NCBI GenBank assembly: GCA_047967505.1
Contig: CM106540.1
DNA length: 64,000 nucleotides
Reading direction: 5' to 3' (one strand)
Source of the DNA: Dipteris shenzhenensis
Lineage: Eukaryota; Polypodiophyta; Polypodiopsida; Gleicheniales
Part shown: one piece after another, positions 56,600 to 64,000 of the stretch
How the letters are laid out: each line of letters starts with the position of its first letter
How positions within the stretch are numbered: the first letter of the stretch is position 1
The notes under the pieces: model-generated
The model's database searches: none
What the model saw: the letters and a program-made list of their open reading frames with translations, nothing else
What the model was told of the DNA's origin: nothing
Position numbers and translations under genes: made by a program

Positions 56600-58062
56600 A
56601 TCAAGAAACAAAATTTAAAGTTGGGATATTGATGCTACTCGATAGTGCCCCACTAGGGGTGACGAATCTCTCAATAGATGTCAGGTGAAAAGTATCATAC
56701 CTAGTAGGGAGTGCCATCCAAAGAAAAAAAAGAAGAACCCCAAACATGCTCTGATACTACATGTGCACAAAAAAGCTTTGATGGAACATGCTGGCAAACC
56801 AAGTCCCATAAGGGAGGACCGAGTACAAGGATCGCAATCCTTGCCCCATAGCCATGCATACCTCCTCACACCCCAAAAAGACCAGCTAGGATACTAGGAG
56901 GGTCTTTCATTTGACAAAATGCTATTTCACAACAGTGACTACTGTCCCCAATTCCACATGTTATCGGCATTGCACAATGTCCCTTAAACCACACATTTAT
57001 ATGCATTTGAGGGGAGAAAGCCACCACCTCCAACACACACCGATGGATACATATAGCAAAGCATCCCTCTCTAAGTTGGCCATCTACCCCTTCCCACCTA
57101 CTAGAATAATACCAATGTACATAAACATTGCTATGGGAACACCTTACACTTGTTAAAATACATTTCCATGTTAGCAAACGAGCTTACTATGTGTGCGATA
57201 GTAGATTGCTGTGTCGATGCTTCTACTGGCTTATTAGTAGCCTCCTACACAAAATGACCTTGCTCCATTTGATCTAGGAGGGAGGTGGAAATGTTGTGGG
57301 AAGGTGAATGGTAGGTAGGAAAGCCAATAAGGCTTCATTGGTGAGGTTGAGTTCCTCTACAGAAAAGAGGTCTTGTGTGCTAATGATGGAATGTGACGAT
57401 GTGTCTCACATGAAGTAGTAGCGAGAGTTGGAGTGATTTTGGAAGCTTTTGGAGGCTATGAAAATTCCCCCAAAAAAAAAGACATAGTTTTGGTACACCA
57501 CCAAGTGCGAACCTATAGAATGTATATAGGGGACCTGGTAATGCAATGAGTCAGCGTTAGCATTAGCACAGTGATGACTAGCATTAGTAGTGGATTAGCA
57601 CAGTGACTGAACATTATTATAAGCGTTAGTAGCACAACAACACAACATTATTGTAGCGGTGATCAACTATTAGCATGATGAAGTGTCACTGTGTTAGTCT
57701 TGAGTCGTGGCATTAGTAGCACATTAGTAAGTGGTGTTAGTAAAGAAAAGAGACTAGTGTTAGAATTAGCGCAAGTCATTGTGTTAACCTTATAGCAGTG
57801 TGACTGAGTTAGTCATTGCATTATCAGTCGCACTGCGTTAGCCTTAAAGTAGCGAATTCATTTTGTGGGTGGTGTTTTGAATTCTGATTGACTTACAGAT
57901 CTTCCTGGACTTCACCTAGGTGAGTGTGAATGCATGGAGTGTGCGGTGATGAAATATTAACTTTGCCATTATGTGACTTTGGCCATGTGCGTGTGAGCTA
58001 GTGACCCTACAAACGGAGTGCGTGTCGACTCGTGGACCCTAATCACCTAGTTGAACTAATAT
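56600..58062. repeat. spacer with attag-rich degenerate repeats
   Basis: 57545-57850 holds about 15 degenerate copies of a short motif around agcattagcacagtg/gtgttagta. Otherwise AT-moderate sequence with a doublet of the 55690 segment near 57125. No gene seen. Confidence 0.55.
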
Positions 58063-58640
58063 TGACTCTTGGTGAACAAATGAATTTCTAGTTAACGACG
58101 ACAAGGTCTCAATTTTCGCCTAAGGATGAATTGGTGGAGTTGATCACTCCCTATTTTCACATAGAGTGTCTTTCAATTTTCACCTAGACTAACTACATGA
58201 GTGACAGACTGAAGTGGTTAGGAATTGGGGTACCTCGTATCTCTCTCGGCTGCATACTTACTCAGAGCTCCTGTAAAGGGCGTAGAGAGATGTGCCCTTG
58301 AAGTATGCATGAATGGAGTCTCCTACTCATTGGTATCGAATTGCTTAGGTCAAGCACCCTCCTCGATCGGTAGTAGGACACCTTGAAGTTTGGCAGAGAC
58401 TTGAGGAATCCTTCAAGTCTCTATGGAAACTATGTGAAGATTGGTCCTTGCATCTGATGCCCGTGGCACAAAAGTGAAGGTAGGTTCTTAAGGGTCTGCC
58501 CCCTTTTTAGGAACAGGTTTTTGTGGGTCTACCACATTCATTACTGATGCTAAGGTGGAAGTAGAGGTTATCCTTGGCGGGTGGATATTTTGAACCCAAC
58601 AAGCCTCACATTTTCTTTTTCTTGTAGTAGGTTATGTTGT
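58063..58640. repeat. ~570-bp dispersed block, copy 1
   Basis: Starts TGACTCTTGGTGAAC and runs to about gtagtaggttatgttgttg. It matches 61560-62125 in the same orientation over essentially its whole length, with scattered substitutions and small indels (for example shared gcatacttactcagag, gaagtatgcatga and gcaccctcctcgat). Not coding. It is 3.5 kb from the other copy, with decayed gypsy sequence between. Confidence 0.85.
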
Positions 58641-59412
58641 TGCCCGATTTTTATGGACATGTTCTTGTGTGACTACTGCGGCGGCTCATGTAGTTGTTTC
58701 TTGTAGCATAATAACGCGAGGATACAAGGGAGTTCCTTGTGGTCATATCTCAGTCGAATTTCCCTTTGAGGTCCCAATATTAGGTTCTTGTGTGTCTAAC
58801 TCGTTTTAGAGGTAGGTTCTTGAGGCATAATTGTGACCCTTGCTGTAGGTGACATCCGAAGCTGCTTGGAGTTAATATAAGATTTACCAGGGTGCAGGGT
58901 TGTCGTAGCTAGAGCTTTGGGCACCCATATGAAGTTGTTTCCCTTGTAAAAAGATTGAGACTATAGAAACCTCTTGGGTATCCACCTGGAGTGGTACTTC
59001 CATTTCCCCTTGATTGTCTTGTGTCTTCGCAAACTAGATATCTTATAGCCACATAGCTTGAACCCTTGCTGGTGCAGTAAGTGAATGGAGATGAGAGGTT
59101 GTATGATGACTGTGACCTTGTAAAGATATATCCTTTGGATGCCATTCGGAGCTCTTTCATTTGGATGTATGAGCCATTGTAGGGATTGGCGAAATGGTTG
59201 TTGAACCATTGATCTTTATGTCTGGAGCTCTGCTAGAGGATCATATTGCTGCACAAATGTTGTTGCCATTGGAATGTTAGCTGAAGTCGATGAGGAAGTT
59301 TCCATCAAAGCTAAGGGACTCATGGGATTTTTGGTGGGTATTTGGATCACAAGAGGCGCTGGACCTGAGGCCTTATTTTCAAGTGAGATGATTGAGGTGC
59401 GATTGCCATTGG
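58641..59412 (-). pseudogene. debris downstream of the gypsy-like frame
   Basis: Short minus-strand frames (for example 59216-59416 and 58909-59209) without family resemblance. The motif aggttcttg recurs five times between 58485 and 58815 on the plus strand. Probably the 3' untranslated part of the decayed element. Confidence 0.35.
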
Positions 59413-59820
59413 TCAAAGTTGCGGTGCACCTGCCGACATAACATAATGTCTACTATCCACACTGTGGTTATTAACTGATATAGGTAATTCAATACAACTT
59501 ATTGTGGTGGGCAAGATTTTACCATTCATTACATGTATGATGACAGGCATAGGTTCAAGGGTTACCTTAAATGTCAGGAGCCGAGTGCACATCTCATATG
59601 AAATCAGGTTATGACTTGCACTAGGGTAGACAAAGGCTTTTGCAGAGCAAAAATTTTCCCTACACAATTGAAAGTCCACTTGTACCCTAGCTAGGGCAAT
59701 GATGAGACCCTCCCTGCAGTTTAACCGACCTTCCACGGATGCCTTGCAAATTGTTATTAGCCTTAAGTTCATTGCCTTAGCTTGCCATGCCCTATACTCC
59801 TCTATCGCTTGCCACTTCAT
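59413..59820 (-). pseudogene. retropepsin-like segment following an integrase tail
   Basis: 135 codons beginning MKWQAIEEYRAWQAKAMN, directly after a TGA that ends the integrase frame (same phase). The middle reads SAKAFVYPSASHNLISYEMC, followed by LEPMPVIIHVMNGKILPTT and ISCIELPISV. This is the pattern of a gypsy-type aspartic protease (normally DSGASHNFIS, later a V.LANG.. strand), but the catalytic Asp-Ser-Gly is Tyr-Pro-Ser here, so it would be inactive. Its position after, not before, integrase is odd. Confidence 0.55.
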
Positions 59821-60344
59821 TCAAGCGACTTCTTCCCCTAGCTCCTTTTCTTGATGGATGACTTGCAGCACTTGAAGCATTAATGGGCCATTAAGCTTAC
59901 TGCCATTGATGTAACCATCCATTTCAAAACCATCAAGGGTTGAGATTTGCATGACCCATGGGGTGTGATTTCTACAACCCAGTACGGACCCATTCCTTGA
60001 AATTTCAATTTACATTAGGTGTTCCTTACACTATATAATAGTGCAAGATCACCCTCATTTAGGTCCTTGTTCCAAAGGTTGCAGTCAAACCACTTTTTGC
60101 AGTGTAACTTCTTGATCTTTACTCCAAAGGCTGCTCTCAACCTTGTTTCATCAAGGTTTCCAAGCTTGATTAGCCTTCTTGGAATCACCTCATTTGATAT
60201 TCGATCCCTAACTACAATGCTGAGGATTGAAACAATAAATTCCATTCGCATAATGGCTTCTATCCCAAACGGTAGGCTAAAGGGTGTGCAGTTGGTGGCG
60301 ACCATATGCCATCCGGTAATACAACATATAGTTGCAACCGTCAT
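59821..60344 (-). pseudogene. Ty3/gypsy integrase C-terminal region
   Basis: In minus orientation: TPFSLPFGIEAIMRMEF (the conserved TPF.LVYG.EAV.P.E block), then ETRLRAAFGVKIKKLHCKKW and DLNEGDLALLYSV. After one in-frame TAA at 60015 comes KFQGMGPYWVVEITPW (the GPY motif) and a short tail ending in TGA at 59821. The order and motifs are diagnostic of a gypsy integrase end. Upstream catalytic parts are too decayed to see. Confidence 0.75.
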
Positions 60345-60945
60345 CCACGTATGGTTGCAGATACTTGTGCCACACTACTCTTGGAATCCACACTACTTTG
60401 TGATAACCCTGTGCATTGTTAATGGCTTAACACATGGCACTCATAGTGGACCATGCATATCCACAATTGACAATTGCGGCCTGATGGGAAGTCATATTAG
60501 TGCTGTTGCAAGTGCATTATAGTCATTTTGGGCTATGCCAAGGCAGAGAACCTGTGCAAGTAGAATTTCCGCACTATATTCATAAAACTTAACCGCTTGA
60601 TACCTAAGTAAGAAACTAAGTACTTTTTCATTTAGAACCTCAGGATCACCGCTTTCTAATCCTGACCCAGATTAGGAGCACTCTAATTGAATGCTCTCAA
60701 TCCGCTTCTTCTACGCCCGATTTCTCCAAGGAGGACGAGGCGGTAAGGTAAGTGCAAAGGAGTGATCTGTGTACTCGAGCCAAAAGCACAGCTTTTGCAT
60801 CTTCTCCTTTAGCCAGTTGATATGGGTCATCTAATCTCTGAGTGCACAAGCTTCGACTTCCGCCCATGAATTATACCTCTCCTCCCAGGATGCTTCGGCC
60901 ACATCCACTACCCCTTTGCATTTATTTGTAGCACCCTATTGCACT
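60345..60945 (-). pseudogene. decayed frame upstream of the gypsy integrase tail
   Basis: The same reading frame can be followed up to ~60925 with about seven stops. It includes WEERYNSWAEVEACALRD, HINWLKEKMQKLCFWLEY, PPRPPW and RYQAVKFYEYSAEILLAQ. The composition resembles retroelement polyprotein, but I cannot assign a domain. Confidence 0.35.
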
Positions 60946-60950
60946 TGGTA

Positions 60951-61558
60951 TAACACTTGGTAGAACAGGAATTACAGAGTAAGAAAGAGCATTGCTTTAC
61001 AAGCGTTGCGAATGCGGATAACTAGAGCACAAAAACCTTCTTTAGTGTAGCTGTGGTAGAAGTACTGTCAAGCTTAAGGGGTGAACTGCTAAGAAATTCT
61101 AGGTATCACGTGCCTTCAAGGGGTATTTAAAAAACCCCTTAACTACAATTTCCCCCCAATAAAACCACCCCACTTTACTTATAAACTAACGAATTTTCCC
61201 TAAATTTGAATTAAAAAACACAACCTGTTATTGTAATCCTGTTAAATATTTTCCAAAAGTAGGATTAAAATACCCATCCGTTTGAATGCACGTGGTACAC
61301 TAAAATTTTAGAGGTGAACCCCCCAAGCTCTCAAGGCTTCCCATATGTAGCTTGCTCACCATGATCCCAAAAAAAGTATAAAGCCATTATGCACGAATAT
61401 TATGAGCATGGTAGTGATCTAAGAGAGACACATTTCTCCCTATCAATCAATTCCAATTAGCCAGCTTTGACATACACACTAAATAATTAACAAGAACTTT
61501 TTCCAAAATTGTGGGCATGCACTTACTAAAATCATTAGAGCTTGTTCATGTGGGACAG
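60951..61558 (-). repeat. duplicate of the lipase upstream region, split by a MITE
   Basis: aacacttggtagaacagg at 60951 and everything to gttcatgtgggac at ~61557 match 54632-54952, except for the 255-bp MITE at 61073-61327. There is no lipase coding sequence attached on its left side. It is therefore an orphaned 5' flank, bounded by gypsy debris on one side and the ~570-bp dispersed block on the other. Confidence 0.88.
61073..61327. mobile_element. MITE family 2, copy 1 (255 bp)
   Basis: Ends CTTAAGGGGTGAAC and, inverted, CTTGGGGGGTTCAC. The 8-bp duplication is ctgtcaag (61065-61072) / ctctcaag (61328-61335). The paralogous uninterrupted site near the live lipase reads ctcgcaag, confirming an insertion with an 8-bp target duplication. 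Subterminal motifs: tatcacgtgccttcaa and, inverted, taccacgtgcattcaa. Confidence 0.9.
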
Positions 61559-61559
61559 G

Positions 61560-62125
61560 TGACTCTTGGTGAACCAATGAATTTCTAGTTAACGACAAGG
61601 ACTCTATTTTCTCCTATGGATGAGTTGGACCCTATTTTCATCTAGAGTGTCATGTGACAATTTTCACCTAGACTAACGACATGAGTGATGGACTAAAGTG
61701 GTTAGGACTTGGGGTACTAAGCATCTCTCTAGGCTGCATACTTACTCAGAGGTCCAATAAAGAGTGTGGAAAGCTATGCCCTTGAAGTATGCATGAACGG
61801 TGTCACCAGCTTGGTGGTATCAAATTGCTTAGGTTGAGCACCCTCCTCGATTGGTAGTAGGACAGTTTGAAGTTTGGCATAGACTTGGGAATCCTTCGAG
61901 CCTCTATGGTACGTGTGAGAAGATTGGTCCTTGCATTCGATCCTCATGGCACATAAGTGACGGTAGTTTCTTAAGGTTCTGCCCCCTTTTTAGGAATCAG
62001 TTCTTATGAGTTTACCACGTTCATTGCCGATGCTAAGGTGGAAGTAGAGGCTATCCTTGGCAGATGGCTCTTTGGAACCCAACTATCTTCACATTTTCCT
62101 TGTATTGCAACAGGTTCTTGTGTTA
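61560..62125. repeat. ~570-bp dispersed block, copy 2
   Basis: Direct-orientation partner of 58063-58640, starting TGACTCTTGGTGAACC and ending near gcaacaggttcttgtg. It abuts the duplicated lipase flank without a gap (junction at ~61558-61560). Confidence 0.85.
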
Positions 62126-62304
62126 TGGATGTGGTGCTAATGGTAGAATGCTTTTTCAATGAACTTGGTGAGGGCCCAAAATTCCATAATATCAATGGGC
62201 TTTAGATCAAAACCTTGCAATTTCCACTTCTAGAGACCCAAGTTGGTGATATCTTCAAGGGCCACACATGATTCAAGACTTGATACCATTAGGTGACAGA
62301 GAGT
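62126..62304. other. short unassigned spacer
   Basis: Between the dispersed block and the MITE. No open frame or repeat recognised. Confidence 0.4.
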
Positions 62305-62550
62305 CTCGGGGGGGTCACTATGTATAAATACTCTATACCACGTGCGTTCAAGGCCTATTTCTAAAATCCCTTATCTGTAAAATTTTCATTAATAAAATGT
62401 ATCCCTTTTCTATACAAATCTGTAAATTTTTCTCAAAACTATTTTAAATAGTCCCTTATGTATATTTATTTATGTAAATTTTAGAAATAAAAAATATCCT
62501 TCTGTTGAACTCACGTGATAGGGTTACATATGATGAGTGACCCCCCCGAG
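62305..62550. mobile_element. MITE family 1, copy 3 (246 bp)
   Basis: Terminal CTCGGGGGGGTCACT and AGTGACCCCCCCGAG. Perfect 8-bp duplication CAGAGAGT at 62297-62304 and 62551-62558. Same orientation as copy 2 and very similar to it throughout, including both subterminal CACGTG motifs. Confidence 0.95.
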
Positions 62551-62825
62551 CAGAGAGTAAAAATTCAATGGAATGGTCATCCCTATTGGTTGGAAAATCA
62601 TCCTGGTCCACAGTGGGCTTCTCTAAAGGGCTGGAATATTTGCAAAATAAGTTGGACAAAAAGTTATTTGTATCTTATCAAGAGTCAACAAAGATGTAGC
62701 CTAACTTTTTCTGGGGGAGTGTCAATGGCAGGTGAGACTACTTGTGTGTGTGTGGAGGTGGTGGGATGCAATGTGTTTGGGTGTGGGGTAGGTGATGGGC
62801 CATTGGTGTGAGTCATGGAAGTGGT

Positions 62826-63640
62826 GGTGTGTGAAGTGGAGGGCTAGGCAAACGTGGAGAGTTGGGGCTGTTTGGTAGATTGTAAAATGGTGAGGTCTAT
62901 AACTACATCATCTTCAAAGAGATGTGTGGGGTCGATGACATGCTCAATTTTAAAGGTGCTAAAACCATTATGTTGTATGATCTCCATGGACTCCAACACT
63001 TTATTGTAGAGTTCAATGATGATAGTAGGGGGATATTGAGTCTCATGATACCTTAGAAGGTATACTCTCATTTTTACAACTGTATTCATTGCCTTGTGTG
63101 CATACCTTCAACCCGTGGTAGAAGGAGTGCATGGCCATTTAGGCAGATCAATCAGTTTGTGTAAGTTGAGTACATCATAAGTGGAAAAAAAATTGGACGA
63201 CTCTTCTAGAATATGGAACTAACCTTCAAAATTGTGAATAATGGGATGTAGGGTAAGAAGGCCAACCTCAAAATCCTCTTGGAGCTAGAGGTTCTTCCTC
63301 AAAAAGGCCCTGGCAAGAATTAGGTGAGCATGGACTAGTTGGTGGCAAAGGACCTCTAAAATTGTGCTAGGCAAGAAGGGGCTAGAAATATTTATGCCAT
63401 ATTGGGCTAAGGCTATTATGAGGCAGTTTATGTAAAAGTGAAGGGTGTAATCCCTTGTGTGTGGCTCTAGTGAGTTCCTAAGTCAGCCGATGCCCACAAA
63501 AGTTGTTTCAATTCTTCGTTCCCATAGGGTATCAATATCAAACTCAAGTATAACACAACTTCTAGCTTGTGGTTTCTGTGGTAGATGCCTATGGCGGATT
63601 GTGTGGTATGAACTAGATAGGCCATCAAGCATCATTCAAT
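62826..63640 (-). pseudogene. unidentified decayed coding sequence
   Basis: In the minus direction one frame can be followed for about 270 codons with only four in-frame stops. It starts around DGLSSSYHTIRHRHLPQ and passes through CVILEFDIDTLWERRIE, DYTLHFYINCLIIALAQYGI, LPSTILEVLCHQLVHAHLIL and NTVVKMRVYLLRYHETQYPP. It ends EDDVVIDLTILQ...STFA-stop. Codon texture and helix/strand alternation look protein-like. I do not recognise the family. It may be part of a retroelement (gag or linker) or a host gene. Confidence 0.45.
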
Positions 63641-63720
63641 GTCCAATGTTCGGTTAGACTTGCCTGGCCTTGAGTTGCTAGTATTGTTTCACTGAGGCAT
63701 AATTAGTGGAGAATTAATGG

Positions 63721-63981
63721 CCGCAAGGGGTGCACCTCACAAAATTTTAGTGTACCACGTGCATTCAAAAGGAGGGGTATTTTAAATGCACTTTTGGAAG
63801 AAAATTAATAGGATTACAATAAGAGGAGGGGTTTTGTAATTCAATCTTAGAAAAAAATCCATTAGTTCATAAGTTAAGAGGGGTGGTTTTATTGAGAAAA
63901 AAATTTAGTTGAGGGGTTTTTCTTAATACCCCTTGAATGCACGTGATACCTAGGTGTTTTCTAGTAGTGCACCCCTTCAGG
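63721..63981. mobile_element. MITE family 2, copy 2 (~261 bp)
   Basis: Ends CCGCAAGGGGTGCAC and, inverted, CCTGAAGGGGTGCAC. The flanks share taatgg (63715-63720 and 63982-63987). Subterminal motifs taccacgtgcattcaa and, inverted, tatcacgtgcattcaa match copy 1 at 61073, which lies in the opposite orientation. Confidence 0.85.
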
Positions 63982-64000
63982 TAATGGACCACTACTTCTT

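Noticed and set aside
58063-62125. Calling the ~570-bp direct repeats LTRs of a single gypsy element
   Set aside because: No primer site or polypurine tract adjoins either copy, and host-derived lipase flank lies directly against one of them. Kept as a dispersed duplicated block.

Overview
This is eukaryotic nuclear DNA, almost certainly from a land plant with a large, repeat-rich genome. The evidence is: Ty1/copia elements primed by initiator tRNA-Met (TGGTATCAGAGC primer sites), a Ty3/gypsy element with a plant-type primer site (TGGCGCC..TGCCGGGGA), spliceosomal introns, non-autonomous DNA transposons with 8-bp target duplications, a ~181-bp satellite, and one intact chloroplast-type phospholipase A1 gene. 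I cannot name the species. Two 100-N scaffold gaps interrupt the window (5931-6030 and 44516-44615).

Layout. 1-5277: ~181-bp satellite, with three monomer types in the fixed order A-B-C (higher-order unit ~545 bp), decaying after ~4080. 5278-9735: mostly GA-rich low-complexity DNA punctuated by a GC-rich near-palindromic motif. 10970-17327: a decayed host-like or transposon-borne gene. It has a ~350-codon N-terminal part, a middle part, and three successive modules that each look like a C48 (Ulp1/SENP-type) cysteine protease. 18006-18396: a small two-exon gene model. 19322-29842: a graveyard of broken copia elements, including a head-to-head pair. 29843-44515: the 5' two-thirds of a giant gypsy element (LTR, primer site, long pyrimidine-rich leader, gag, protease, start of RT). 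A complete copia element (31254-36731, target duplication CATTT) is nested in its leader. 44735-47062: a MITE abutting the 3' end of a decayed, intron-containing transposase-like gene on the minus strand.

The only gene I would call functional is the single-exon PLA1-I-type lipase at 52918-54585 (minus). It sits among its own relics: a diverged copy of its 3' coding end lies at 51712-51895, and a copy of its upstream region lies at 60951-61558. The latter is split by a MITE whose empty site is preserved beside the intact gene. From 56.3 kb to the end come further MITEs, a duplicated ~570-bp block, a decayed gypsy reading frame in which a retropepsin-like segment follows the integrase tail, and an unidentified minus-strand pseudogene.

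The most notable patterns are: the trimeric satellite; three MITE families sharing a CACGTG..TCAA subterminal motif; the triple C48-like array with Asn where Asp is usual; the near-exclusive use of TAG among retroelement stop codons (as expected from CHG-methylation decay); and the lipase relics on both sides of the live gene.
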